Origin: an uncultured Prevotellaceae bacterium
GTDB lineage: Bacteria > Bacteroidota > Bacteroidia > Bacteroidales > Bacteroidaceae
NCBI GenBank assembly: GCA_902776935.1
Contig: CACYRS010000029.1
Coordinates: 1 to 32,332, forward strand
Reading direction: 5' to 3'
Length of the DNA: 32,332 bases
In this document: positions 1 to 8,279 of the stretch, one piece after another
How the letters are laid out: every line of letters starts with the position of its first letter
Position numbering within the stretch: position 1 is the first letter of the stretch
Position numbers and translations under genes: made by a program
Notes under the pieces: generated by a model
The model's database searches: none
The model's input: only the letters and a program-made list of their open reading frames with translations
What the model was told of the DNA's origin: nothing

Positions 1-34
1 ACCTGTTTTAAGCGCATTATAACAAATGCGGGTG

Positions 35-42
35 CAAAGTTA
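35..42 (-). promoter_or_regulatory. Bacteroidota -7 element for a gene left of the window
   Basis: Read on the minus strand this is TAACTTTG followed by CACCC, a match to the TAnnTTTG -7 consensus. It points leftwards, so it should start a transcript whose gene lies before base 1. No TTTG is seen 19-21 bases upstream. Bases 1-118 otherwise hold nothing recognisable. Confidence 0.5.
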
Positions 43-118
43 CAAAATAAGTACGAAATCTTTTTGCGTAGCACGGAAAAGTTTTCGTTTTTAACAATTC
101 TGTTCTCAATCTCACGTT

Positions 119-1468
119 TTACAACTCAAGATTACTCAATGCATATAGAGGAACAATGTCCACATGCCGCTGCTCGAAATTGTCCTTAGGGTCATAGTGG
201 TCAAACTGGCCGAAGTTTTCCAGCGATGTTCTGATGGCTTCATGCAACTGACGCTTTCTCATGAAGATCCAGAGGCTCTGCATACTTCCCTGTGTGTTGG
301 CCTTCACTTCCACAGGAAGTACTTTACCGCCACGCACCCTCAGGTAGTCCACCTCTGCATTGCTGCCCTTTTCCGTGTTCTGCCAATAGTGCATCTCTGG
401 CTTCTGGAAGCAGTCGCGATACTTCTTCATTTCCAGTCCTGCGAACATCTCCGATGTGCCTCCCTTGTTTACCAAGTCCACGTCAGACGCAGTGAGAATG
501 TCTGCCGCAGGGATGTCGAGCATTGTCAGCATCACGCCCAGGTCGAAGAACAGATATTTCACATAACTGTTGTTCTCCTCTGCTCCGAGAGGTACGCCTG
601 TGCCGTCGGTGTGCTTTACAGGTGTTATCAGCCCTGCAAGAGTCAGCAGGTGCAGCGCCTCTCTTACAACTGAAGAGTGTACGTCCCTTGCAGCTTCTGC
701 ATAGACAAACTTATTGCCAACCTGAAGAGCCACCGAGCGGAGTACCTGACGGAGTAGGACAGGGGACACGCGCTTCTTATACTTATTAAAGTCATCCTCG
801 TAGGTCTGTATGATGTCTGTGTGAACATGTGACACTTCGATGTAGCTGTGCGTCTCAATCCATTCTGTCACGGCAGCAGGCAAGCCGCCAACCAGGTAGA
901 ATGTTCGCACTTGATCTGTCAGATCTTTATGCGCCTTTGTAGGCAGCGGTTCCTCGCTGGTGGCTTTTTTCTTATAGCTGACTGTCAGGTCAAGACCTTG
1001 TGCCATCAGGAATTCGTCGAACGAGAACGGATACATATAGAGTGACCGTATTCTCCCTACGCCGAAAGACGGCAGTTCTTCGAGCGCAAACTCTAACAAA
1101 GAACCTGCTGCTATGACGTGCAGTTCTGGGTAGTCCTCCTTGAAGTATCTAAGCGACATGATGGCCTCTTTCGATATCTGTATCTCATCTATGAACAGTA
1201 GTGTCTCGCCTGGTACGATGGGAATCCCCAACGTACCACTCAGTTTCTCGCACGTTTTCTTCACGTCGATATTCTCTGGAAACATCTGTAGCAGGTCTGG
1301 CTGCTTTTCCAGATTGATCTCCACGAAATACCGGAACTGTTTTCCGAGTTCCCTGACCGCAGTGGACTTACCTACCTGTCGTGCTCCGCGAATCAGAAGT
1401 GGTTTACGACGTGGAGAATCTTTCCATTCAATGAGCTGTTTGTCTATATGTCTTTTGTAGTATGCCAT
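119..1468 (-). CDS. AAA ATPase with C-terminal DUF4143 domain
   Basis: This is a 449-residue member of the ATP-binding/DUF4143 family common in Bacteroidales. The Walker A motif GARQVGKS lies at residues 28-35 and the Walker B segment LLFIDE at 90-95, followed by a sensor-like AAGS near 120. The C-terminal third carries an E372-x-D374 ... E387-x-K389 pattern resembling the PD-(D/E)XK nuclease fold described for DUF4143 proteins. Length is typical and both domains look intact. The start at 1468 sits about 20 bases after the predicted transcription start, and the protein begins right at the usual N-terminus before the P-loop. The cellular role of the family is not settled; a link to mobile DNA or toxin-antitoxin-like activity has been suggested. 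No partner gene is adjacent. It is transcribed alone, leftwards. Confidence 0.9.
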   Translation of the reverse strand: MAYYKRHIDKQLIEWKDSPRRKPLLIRGARQVGKSTAVRELGKQFRYFVEINLEKQPDLLQMFPENIDVKKTCEKLSGTLGIPIVPGETLLFIDEIQISKEAIMSLRYFKEDYPELHVIAAGSLLEFALEELPSFGVGRIRSLYMYPFSFDEFLMAQGLDLTVSYKKKATSEEPLPTKAHKDLTDQVRTFYLVGGLPAAVTEWIETHSYIEVSHVHTDIIQTYEDDFNKYKKRVSPVLLRQVLRSVALQVGNKFVYAEAARDVHSSVVREALHLLTLAGLITPVKHTDGTGVPLGAEENNSYVKYLFFDLGVMLTMLDIPAADILTASDVDLVNKGGTSEMFAGLEMKKYRDCFQKPEMHYWQNTEKGSNAEVDYLRVRGGKVLPVEVKANTQGSMQSLWIFMRKRQLHEAIRTSLENFGQFDHYDPKDNFEQRHVDIVPLYALSNLEL

Positions 1469-1496
1469 ATCATTCCTTTTTTATGCCTTGTGGGTG

Positions 1497-1504
1497 CAAA
1501 GTTA
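1497..1504 (-). promoter_or_regulatory. -7 element of the DUF4143 ATPase promoter
   Basis: The minus strand reads TAACTTTGCACCC, a full TAnnTTTG match, 28 bases upstream of the ATPase start codon. A TTTG lies 23 bases further upstream, slightly beyond the usual spacing. Confidence 0.6.
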
Positions 1505-1514
1505 TAAATAATAT

Positions 1515-1613
1515 CCAAAAGTCGGGGCAAAAAACATGTAAAATTATCCAAAATACATCCCAAAACCAAAAGTTTGGGCAAAAATTGTGCTTTTCCTACC
1601 AAAAAACGGGGCA
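1515..1613. repeat. three imperfect direct repeats CCAAAA-n-GGGCA
   Basis: Three copies of a 15-21 base motif occur at 1515-1535, 1566-1586 and 1599-1613. On the minus strand they read TGCCCCGACTTTTGG, TGCCCAAACTTTTGG and TGCCCCGTTTTTTGG, giving the consensus TGCCCnnnYTTTTGG. They sit immediately upstream of the ATPase promoter; the third falls inside the first codons of the small plus-strand ORF. They could be operator sites or the remnant of a repeat element. Confidence 0.5.
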
Positions 1614-1799
1614 TTCTATAATTGTCACTTAGGCAAGGAGCACGCGCTGAGATATGCAGTAATTTTGCTGGATATCGCAGACCAATCCCAAGAGGATTTT
1701 GATGAGCTGATAATCGAGGTGCGAGGTTCGAGATTGTGGATTCACTTCGCAGTTCGCCCGAAGAATAATCGCAGGAAGATACTCTTCGATGTCAAATAA
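1587..1799 (+). CDS. small hypothetical protein, 70 residues
   Basis: I do not recognise this protein. The only usable start is GTG at 1587; an in-frame stop lies upstream at 1539 and no ATG follows. The N-terminal codons overlap the third copy of the direct repeat, which weakens the proposed start. The C-terminal part reads like real protein, with an acidic stretch (EDFDELIIEV) and a basic end (RPKNNRRKILFDVK). Its stop codon is followed within six bases by a strong plus-strand terminator, which argues that a transcript runs this way. It may be a short genuine gene or the tail of a lost one. No signal peptide or membrane segment is seen. Confidence 0.35.
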   Translation: MLFLPKNGAFYNCHLGKEHALRYAVILLDIADQSQEDFDELIIEVRGSRLWIHFAVRPKNNRRKILFDVK

Positions 1800-1804
1800 C
1801 AGTT

Positions 1805-1837
1805 AAGGGAACCAAAACGGTTCCCTTTTCTCTTTTT
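1805..1837 (+). terminator. rho-independent terminator
   Basis: AAGGGAACC and GGTTCCCTT form a 9-bp stem around a five-base loop, followed by TTCTCTTTTT on the plus strand. The T-rich tail is only good in the plus direction, so it belongs to the small ORF rather than to amrS. Confidence 0.75.
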
Positions 1838-1866
1838 AGTAGTCGGTGGGACAGGTACCAGGGTAT

Positions 1867-1889
1867 TTTGCTCACCAGCAGCGAGCAAA
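1867..1889. other. 7-bp inverted repeat, 9-base loop
   Basis: TTTGCTC and GAGCAAA flank ACCAGCAGC in the gap downstream of the radical SAM gene. There is no T-run on either side, so it is not a standard terminator. Its role is unknown; it might stabilise the mRNA 3' end. Nothing else is recognisable in 1838-1945. Confidence 0.3.
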
Positions 1890-1945
1890 TTAGACATAAA
1901 TGAGTATTGCTGAGCAGTACGCCTTGGCTGCTATCGCATATTTTT

Positions 1946-2821
1946 TTATACATTTCCTAAATATACATGCTTGATGCCTTCTTCGATGGCTATTGCTTTG
2001 GCCTCCTTCAGAGTATGAATGGGAGTTGGAGGAATGTCCTGCATCTTGAAGCGTGGGAAGAAGCGGCTGAAGTGCAGGGGATTGTTTGCAAGACCATTGT
2101 CGGTTATCCAGCGGCACATCTGGCGAATCATCGTCATGTCATCGTTTACGTCAGGGATAATAAGGTTCGTAAGCTCAATCCATACACCTGCTTTCTGCAT
2201 TGCCAGGATAGTGTCGAGAACTGGCTGTAAGTGGCCACCGCTGACTTTCTGATAGATATCGTCGCTGAACGATTTTAGGTCGATGTTGGCAGCATCAAGA
2301 TAGGGCAGGAGGTCGTTAAGCGGATCCTGGCTTACATAGCCTGCTGTCACGAGGATATTCCAAAGGCCGTTTTTGCGTGCCAGTCGTGCTGTATCTAATA
2401 TATACTCCAGATACGTAAGAGGCTCTGTATAGGTGTAGGCTATACCTGGGCAGTGGTGCTCCAAGCACAGATCTACGACTTGTTGTGGTGACAGGTCATA
2501 ATGGCCAACATCCGCTGGCGATACCTGCGAAATATCATGATTCTGACAATTCAAGCACCTGAAGTTACAACCTGTACAAGCGATAGAGAGACACTTGGTG
2601 CCAGGATGGAATTGGTATAGCGGTTTCTTCTCAATGGGGTCGATGGCCAGTGAACAGGGCTTGGCATAAACCTCGCTGACAAGCACGCCATCTTTATTCC
2701 TACGACTCCGACAGATACCCGTCTTGCCATTGGATATATGGCAATGATGCGGACAGAGCTGACATTCCACCCGACCATCACTTAGCCGCTGATAATACCT
2801 ACACTCCATTGTTTTAACCAT
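1946..2821 (-). CDS. amrS: AmmeMemoRadiSam system radical SAM protein
   Basis: This is a 291-residue radical SAM enzyme of the AmmeMemoRadiSam family, related to pyruvate formate-lyase activating proteins. The 4Fe-4S motif C85-x3-C89-x2-C92 is seen in CTGCNFRCLNCQN. An N-terminal cysteine/histidine cluster (C20, C23, H26, C27, C37) is typical of the family. The gene starts six bases after the stop of the MEMO-AMMECR1 fusion, so the two are co-transcribed. ATG at 2809 (MECRYY) is an alternative start. The three families are known to occur together and were named for this, but the substrate of the system is not established. The enzyme is predicted to be cytosolic. Confidence 0.92.
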   Translation of the reverse strand: MVKTMECRYYQRLSDGRVECQLCPHHCHISNGKTGICRSRRNKDGVLVSEVYAKPCSLAIDPIEKKPLYQFHPGTKCLSIACTGCNFRCLNCQNHDISQVSPADVGHYDLSPQQVVDLCLEHHCPGIAYTYTEPLTYLEYILDTARLARKNGLWNILVTAGYVSQDPLNDLLPYLDAANIDLKSFSDDIYQKVSGGHLQPVLDTILAMQKAGVWIELTNLIIPDVNDDMTMIRQMCRWITDNGLANNPLHFSRFFPRFKMQDIPPTPIHTLKEAKAIAIEEGIKHVYLGNV

Positions 2822-2827
2822 GAATTT

Positions 2828-4219
2828 TTAGAACACAATGGCTTCGTAAACATACAACTCTGCTTCCTTCCAGCCATCCCAACCGATTCCGGCCTTATCC
2901 TGTGCACAATGACCCACGAACTCTTCTTTTGTCCAGTTCACCTCGTCGGCAACTTGAGGTAGGAAGGTACCACTACGGTAGCCCTTACGGATATAAATGC
3001 CGTGACGATGTAATTGAAACTCATCAAGACTCTGTATGCGTCGCATTGGGGTCAGCACAGAGATTTCAATATCGATGTCATCCAGCTCGTCCTTTGTAAC
3101 AGGTATAAACCTTGGGTCTTCAAAGGCAGCGGCACGAGCCATCTCTGCCACAATTTCGTGTAATGGTACGTCTTCTCCAAAGTGTCCGATGCATCCACGC
3201 AATCGTCCCTGTTTGTGCAGCGATACAAATGCGCCACATTTACGTTTCAGTGTTGCTGTCAGCGTTGTTGACTCGGCAATCGGTTTCCCGGCTAATGAGT
3301 CACTAATACTCGTCAGAGCAATGTCTTTCAGTATTCGCTTCTCGTCGTCGGAAAGAACAAACTCTTGCGTTGCTCTACGGAGAATCGCAAATGCATGATA
3401 GCCCACAACACGACTATGATCGTGATTTTCGATATCTCCAGAGTTCTGATACAGCAGATGCTTCACTTCATAGCCGCCATCCTGCATCATCAGCATCAGC
3501 GTAGCAATGGCCAGCTCTCCACAGGCACTCGTAGCCAGATTCCTCATACCACTTCTTGAGTTTTCTTCCAGCTGAGCGATGAAGCGTTCCACGTCGCCAC
3601 TCTCCACAGCCTTGCCTGTAAGTGCATCCACCTGGCAGGCATCCTCGTACGACGGGTAGTGCGAGAAGTCGCTGCTCACCACAAACAGATTATCTTCCGT
3701 CAGATAGGGCTTCAGTATCTCCGCTATTCTTTGCAACTTCCTGAAATCGTTGGTCGATATAATTATAGGGACGATGGGTGGCACATCGTCAAATCTTCTT
3801 TGCAGGAACGGCAGTTGTACCTCTAAGCAATGTTCCCTGTCGTGAGCCTTGGGCTGATAAGAAAACACAGAATCCGTCTCTATCAGCTTCTGTGCTGTAT
3901 CGACATCCACTTTCACATTACCCAAAGGTGTATTGTAATAGTCGAACTCCGTGTTAACCGAGGCCCCATCTAGCCACTCATGGTGGCTTGGTCCCAACAG
4001 GAATATCCGCTTGTAATGCACGTCGTCAGGTATCGACTGATACGCTGCTGCTGCCACATTGCCAGAGAAATAATAACCTGCATGAGGCACTATCAGTGCT
4101 GCCACATGCTCATATTGCTTATCTTTAGCATGAAGTGAAAGGAAGCTGTCAACCTCCTCGCTCAGATCTCTGGCATCACCCGTATAGAAGCGGTTCGACT
4201 GGGTTGCGGGTCTTATCAT
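2828..4219 (-). CDS. AmmeMemoRadiSam proteins B and A fused (MEMO-AMMECR1)
   Basis: This protein joins two domains. The first is MEMO, a relative of class III extradiol dioxygenases, with the histidines of VPHAGYYFSG (about residue 46) and LLGPSHHEW (79-80) and the segment VSSDFSHYPSYEDA. The second, from about residue 290, is AMMECR1, with the hallmark RLRGCIG around Cys343. I place the start at ATG 4219 because MIRPATQSNRFYTGD matches the usual MEMO N-terminus. The frame stays open to a TTG at 4276, but that codon lies inside the -7 promoter element, so it cannot be in the message; ATGs at 4258 and 4255 remain possible. The gene is first in the operon, with amrS next. Fusion of A and B is known in several bacteria. 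Confidence 0.88.
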   Translation of the reverse strand: MIRPATQSNRFYTGDARDLSEEVDSFLSLHAKDKQYEHVAALIVPHAGYYFSGNVAAAAYQSIPDDVHYKRIFLLGPSHHEWLDGASVNTEFDYYNTPLGNVKVDVDTAQKLIETDSVFSYQPKAHDREHCLEVQLPFLQRRFDDVPPIVPIIISTNDFRKLQRIAEILKPYLTEDNLFVVSSDFSHYPSYEDACQVDALTGKAVESGDVERFIAQLEENSRSGMRNLATSACGELAIATLMLMMQDGGYEVKHLLYQNSGDIENHDHSRVVGYHAFAILRRATQEFVLSDDEKRILKDIALTSISDSLAGKPIAESTTLTATLKRKCGAFVSLHKQGRLRGCIGHFGEDVPLHEIVAEMARAAAFEDPRFIPVTKDELDDIDIEISVLTPMRRIQSLDEFQLHRHGIYIRKGYRSGTFLPQVADEVNWTKEEFVGHCAQDKAGIGWDGWKEAELYVYEAIVF

Positions 4220-4273
4220 CGGCTTCTTCGCCACGTTACCGTTACATGTATTCATCATTATTAGTTTTGCGTG

Positions 4274-4281
4274 CAAAGATA
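4274..4281 (-). promoter_or_regulatory. -7 element of the AmmeMemoRadiSam operon
   Basis: The minus strand reads TATCTTTGCACGC, a full -7 match. Transcription should begin near 4268-4270, giving a leader of about 50 bases to the chosen start. Confidence 0.6.
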
Positions 4282-4405
4282 CACATTAATTCTGAAAAGG
4301 AGGTGGAATTTATCAACTTTATGTTAAAAGATGTATAAGCAATGTCCTTTTTTGTTGATTTTTAAGTAATTTTACACGCAAATTAGAACTCTTATATAAA
4401 TCATT

Positions 4406-5725
4406 ATGAATATAGCTATTGTAGGAACAGGATATGTGGGACTGGTGTCAGGCACTTGTTTTGCCGATACCGGAGCCAACGTGACTTGTGTGGATGTGGA
4501 TGAGAAGAAGATCGAGAGACTGAAGAACGGAGAGATTCCCATCTACGAACCAGGTCTTGACGAACTGGTGAAGAAGAACGTAGCGGCAGGACGACTGAAC
4601 TTTACTACCGACCTCGCCTCAGTGCTCGATGATGTAGAGATAGTATTCTCTGCTGTAGGAACTCCTCCTGACGAGGACGGAAGTGCCGACCTGAAGTATG
4701 TGCTCCAGGTGGCAAAGACCATCGGAGAGAATCTGAAGAAATATGTTGTGGTGGTGACTAAGTCTACCGTTCCTGTAGGCACAGCGAAGAAGGTTCGCAA
4801 GGCCATCGAGGACGAGCTCGCCAAGCGCGGTGTGGATGTCGAGTTTGATGTGGCTTCAAATCCGGAGTTCCTGAAGGAGGGTAATGCCATCAAGGACTTC
4901 ATGTCGCCCGACCGTGTGGTAGTAGGTGTTGAGAGCGAGCACGCCAAGAAGGTGCTCACGAAGCTCTACAAGCCCTTTCTGATAAACAACTTCCGTGTGA
5001 TCTTCATGGATATCCCATCAGCCGAGATGACGAAATATGCCGCCAACTCGATGCTGGCTACACGTATCTCATTCATGAACGACATCGCCAACCTCTGTGA
5101 GCGAGTAGGTGCCGACGTGAATATGGTTCGTGCAGGTATCGGTTCTGACACACGTATCGGAAGAAAGTTTCTCTATGCTGGTTGCGGTTATGGCGGCTCA
5201 TGTTTCCCTAAGGACGTGAAGGCTCTCATCAAGACTGCCGACCAGAACGGATACTCTATGGAGGTACTGAAGGCCGTAGAACGGGTGAACGAGAAACAGA
5301 AGAGTGTGCTCTTCGAGAAACTCGTTAAGGCGTATGGCAGTGAGGATGCCCTTAAAGGCAAGACCATCGCCATGTGGGGACTCTCATTCAAGCCCGAGAC
5401 TGACGATATGCGTGAGTCTACTGCCCTCGTGATGATTGACAAGCTCCTGAAGGCCGGATGTAATGTACGTGTGTATGACCCTATAGCAATGGATGAGTGT
5501 AAGCGTAGGATAGGGGATAGTGTCACCTATTGCCGTGATATGTACGATGCTGTTCTCGATGCCGACGCGCTGCTGCTCCTGACAGAGTGGAAGGAGTTCC
5601 GTCTGCCCGGATGGGGTGTCATCGGCAAGGCCATGAAACGTAAGCTTGTGATTGACGGAAGAAACATCTTCGATACAGAGGAACTCGAAGAGAACGCATT
5701 CGAGTACCACTGCATCGGAAAATGA
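4406..5725 (+). CDS. ugd: UDP-glucose 6-dehydrogenase
   Basis: This 439-residue protein oxidises UDP-glucose twice with NAD+ to give UDP-glucuronate, a precursor for capsule, exopolysaccharide and lipopolysaccharide sugars. The N-terminal Rossmann motif GTGYVGL is at residues 7-13. The catalytic cysteine is Cys266 in GCGYGGSCFPKD. The C-terminal UDP-binding domain carries the segment GLSFKPETDDMRES. Length and all key residues match the family. Its neighbours do not form a sugar cluster: it is divergent from the MEMO operon and ends two bases from the stop of nudC, with no terminator visible between them. A weak -7-like TAATTTTA is at 4367-4374. Confidence 0.96.
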   Translation: MNIAIVGTGYVGLVSGTCFADTGANVTCVDVDEKKIERLKNGEIPIYEPGLDELVKKNVAAGRLNFTTDLASVLDDVEIVFSAVGTPPDEDGSADLKYVLQVAKTIGENLKKYVVVVTKSTVPVGTAKKVRKAIEDELAKRGVDVEFDVASNPEFLKEGNAIKDFMSPDRVVVGVESEHAKKVLTKLYKPFLINNFRVIFMDIPSAEMTKYAANSMLATRISFMNDIANLCERVGADVNMVRAGIGSDTRIGRKFLYAGCGYGGSCFPKDVKALIKTADQNGYSMEVLKAVERVNEKQKSVLFEKLVKAYGSEDALKGKTIAMWGLSFKPETDDMRESTALVMIDKLLKAGCNVRVYDPIAMDECKRRIGDSVTYCRDMYDAVLDADALLLLTEWKEFRLPGWGVIGKAMKRKLVIDGRNIFDTEELEENAFEYHCIGK

Positions 5726-5727
5726 TA

Positions 5728-6501
5728 TTACTCCTCTAACCAGGCGTCGATGAGCCTGCGGGCTATCGACATCTTCCCTGGGATATCAGGGAGGTTGGTC
5801 TTACGGAACCAGCCTCCTTTTGCTATCTCAGACTGTTGGAGATGTATCTCACCGGATACGTAGTCGGCATTGAAGCCTACCATCAGTCCACAGGGATAAG
5901 GCCAAGGCTGGGAGGCGAAGTAACGGATGTTGGTGATGGTGACACCTGTCTCCTCGAGAGCCTCACGGGCGACTGCCTCCTCGAGTGTCTCGCCTGTCTC
6001 AACGAATCCCGCCACCAGACCGAAATAGTCGCGCTTGAAGTTCTTGGCACGAACCAGGAGTACTTCGTCACCGCGATGGATAAGCACTATCACGGCTGTA
6101 GCCAACTGAGGCCAGACCTCCTTGCCGCACTCAGTACATTTCTTGGAGATGTCGGTATCCATACGCATGGGGGCACCGCAGACACCACAGTACTTTGTGT
6201 TTGAGTCCCAATAGAGCAGTTCCTGACACTTACCCGCCTTGAGATACAAAGGCTCGGATATCTGATAATAAGACTGACGCAGACCGCACATCTCGTATTT
6301 CTCCGAACCGGTAACAGGGGAGTCGATACGATAGGTCCTGACTTCTGTACCATCATCCATAGGGGTGATGTTCATCACATGAGTCCAGGGCTTCACTTCT
6401 GTCGGGGGCTCCTCTCCGCAAGGGATGGTATAACTGCCGTCGGAGGTCTTCTCTAAAAGAAGATCCTCCTTGCAGAAAACGAAATAATATCTCTTTGTCA
6501 T
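5728..6501 (-). CDS. nudC: NAD+ diphosphatase (Nudix), NudC type
   Basis: This 257-residue Nudix hydrolase is expected to split NAD(H) into NMN(H) and AMP, and in other bacteria removes NAD caps from RNA. The zinc ribbon is CGVCGAPM ... CTECGKEV. The Nudix box is GFVETGETLEEAVAREALEE. It is followed by the NudC signature SQPWPYPCGLM, in which the usual SQPWPFPxS varies slightly. I start at ATG 6501 (MTKRYYF), one base after the stop of the upstream nucleotidase gene; the frame stays open upstream, but that stretch lies inside the neighbouring gene and reads as non-protein. It is the last gene of the kdsB operon. Confidence 0.93.
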   Translation of the reverse strand: MTKRYYFVFCKEDLLLEKTSDGSYTIPCGEEPPTEVKPWTHVMNITPMDDGTEVRTYRIDSPVTGSEKYEMCGLRQSYYQISEPLYLKAGKCQELLYWDSNTKYCGVCGAPMRMDTDISKKCTECGKEVWPQLATAVIVLIHRGDEVLLVRAKNFKRDYFGLVAGFVETGETLEEAVAREALEETGVTITNIRYFASQPWPYPCGLMVGFNADYVSGEIHLQQSEIAKGGWFRKTNLPDIPGKMSIARRLIDAWLEE

Positions 6502-6502
6502 T

Positions 6503-8275
6503 TTATTTATCTCCGAAAATTTTCTTCCTGTCGCGCTCGAGGGCGGGTTTTGTCCACTCCTCAGGAACGAACTTCCAGTTGGTGTTAGGCTGAGGATTGA
6601 TGGTTCCCTGACGATGAATCTCCTCAGTAAGATAATGACGCTGATCCATATCGGTATGCCAGAGCACACGACTCTCGAGGGAGTCTCTGGGAATGCCGGC
6701 ACCCTGGGTGAGAAGCTCACCGCCGCCATTAGCACGATAGCTGTTCATCACAACCTTATACCAACGCTTCTCATCGAAAGGTTCACCATTCGACATCCTG
6801 AAGATTCTCACTTTCTGACCATCGGGCTTGGTGAGGTCTACCTCATAGTCGATGCCACAGGCGGAGTCGAAGTTGAAAGTGTAATACTGGAATCCCGTAC
6901 GCTGCTGGTCACCCTTGGATTCGTCATTAAGCCTCAGGGCATGATCATCTGGAGATGTCATCGTGTTAGTCCACATGTCGTAAGAGAACTCCAGATGCTT
7001 GCGTATCTCCTCACCAGTCATACGAAGCACGAACATAAGATTCTCGAAGCGGTAGAGCTTGAACATATCGGCCTGTGTGACGTCACCAGCCTTGATGACA
7101 TTATTGAATGCCAGAGGAGCATTGAACGACACCTCAGCACCGGAGATCTTCAACTGGAGATTATGGATGAGGTCTGTGAAGGCAGAGTTGCCGAAGAACC
7201 CGTCGCGAGAGTATACTGGATTCTCAAAACGACCGATCTTGCGCTCCACATACTTCTTCACATCGTCGATCTTAGACTGGAAATGTGAGAGCATCTGCTG
7301 GTCGATTTCCTCATCTCTCACGTCTACAATCTCACCCTTGATCTCCTTCTTGGTGAGATGACCGTTCTTATAGGTGAGCTCTATCTCTGTATCGGCAATG
7401 TTGTTGACATAACAGCTGGGATCGATGCAGAGCACATCCTTGCCGTTCTTGTTCTTTACCCACTCATTATGTACCTGATGGTCGTGACCGAAGAAGATAA
7501 TGTCGAATCCTGGTACCTCACGGGCTACAGACTCTGTGCCGTTCTCCTCGTACTCATCTGTCTTGATGGCACCGTTGAGACCAGAGTGGAAGAGTCCGAA
7601 GATAAGGTCTGGGCGTTCATTGTCCTGGATATACTTTACCCATTTCCTGGCACAACGGGTCATCTCCTCAAACTCCATCCCCTTCCAGATTGACTTGTTG
7701 AGCCAGTTGGGAATAGCAGGGGTAAGCATACCGATGATACATATCTTTACACCCTCGATGTAGTGAACGGAGTAGGGCTTAAGACCATCGTAGATGTTCT
7801 GTGGATGCGCCTCGCCATATTTCAGGCCCTCCTTTACCATATTGGCACCAAGAAGAGGACAACGTACCTCACGAATCCATTTGTCGTAAACCTTATGACC
7901 TGGTTCGATGTCGTGATTACCTACAGTCTCGGCATCGTAGCCCATATAGTTGATTACCGATGCAGCGAGGTTCTCATCCTCAGGAATCACGTAGTTCGAC
8001 CAGTACACGCAGGGCTGTCCCTGAAGGATGTCACCGTTGTCGATGAGCAACAGATGGTCGCCATATTTCTCACGTTGTCTCTTGATATATGAGTTGGCGC
8101 GTGTGAGTGTGCCCTTGATGGGTTTCCCTTCCATAAAGTCCCAAGGGAAGAAATGTCCGTGAACATCGCTCGTCTCAATGACTTTGATCTTAACAGTCTT
8201 GTTGGCTGTCTGAGCCTGAGCAGTAAGCATCATGGCAATAGCAATAGTTGATAATAACAATCTCTTCATAGACAT
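6503..8275 (-). CDS. exported 5'-nucleotidase / metallophosphatase, UshA type
   Basis: This 590-residue enzyme has an N-terminal signal peptide (MSMKRLLLSTIAIAMMLTAQAQ) without a lipobox, so it should be periplasmic. The metallophosphoesterase domain shows D37-x-H39, the G81-D82 loop, GNHD at 119-122 and GHDH at 263-266, which bind two metals. The C-terminal 5'-nucleotidase domain includes the substrate segment NSYRANGGGELLT. Members of the family hydrolyse nucleotides, UDP-sugars or 2',3'-cyclic nucleotides, and the exact substrate cannot be read from the sequence. It lies four bases after kdsB and one base before nudC, which suggests a shared transcript and possibly nucleotide salvage. Confidence 0.9.
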   Translation of the reverse strand: MSMKRLLLSTIAIAMMLTAQAQTANKTVKIKVIETSDVHGHFFPWDFMEGKPIKGTLTRANSYIKRQREKYGDHLLLIDNGDILQGQPCVYWSNYVIPEDENLAASVINYMGYDAETVGNHDIEPGHKVYDKWIREVRCPLLGANMVKEGLKYGEAHPQNIYDGLKPYSVHYIEGVKICIIGMLTPAIPNWLNKSIWKGMEFEEMTRCARKWVKYIQDNERPDLIFGLFHSGLNGAIKTDEYEENGTESVAREVPGFDIIFFGHDHQVHNEWVKNKNGKDVLCIDPSCYVNNIADTEIELTYKNGHLTKKEIKGEIVDVRDEEIDQQMLSHFQSKIDDVKKYVERKIGRFENPVYSRDGFFGNSAFTDLIHNLQLKISGAEVSFNAPLAFNNVIKAGDVTQADMFKLYRFENLMFVLRMTGEEIRKHLEFSYDMWTNTMTSPDDHALRLNDESKGDQQRTGFQYYTFNFDSACGIDYEVDLTKPDGQKVRIFRMSNGEPFDEKRWYKVVMNSYRANGGGELLTQGAGIPRDSLESRVLWHTDMDQRHYLTEEIHRQGTINPQPNTNWKFVPEEWTKPALERDRKKIFGDK

Positions 8276-8279
8276 ATAA

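Noticed and set aside
164-673. Long open frames on the strand opposite the DUF4143 ATPase.
   Set aside because: They are antisense to a well-supported gene, rich in cysteine, histidine and leucine, and show no protein motif.
1867-1889. Terminator for amrS.
   Set aside because: The stem is good but no T-run follows in the minus direction.
4296-4338. AAGGAGGTGG followed by a five-codon ORF upstream of ugd, resembling a leader peptide with a Shine-Dalgarno site.
   Set aside because: Spacing to the ATG is too long, and Bacteroidota seldom use such sites; the tiny ORF has no regulatory features.
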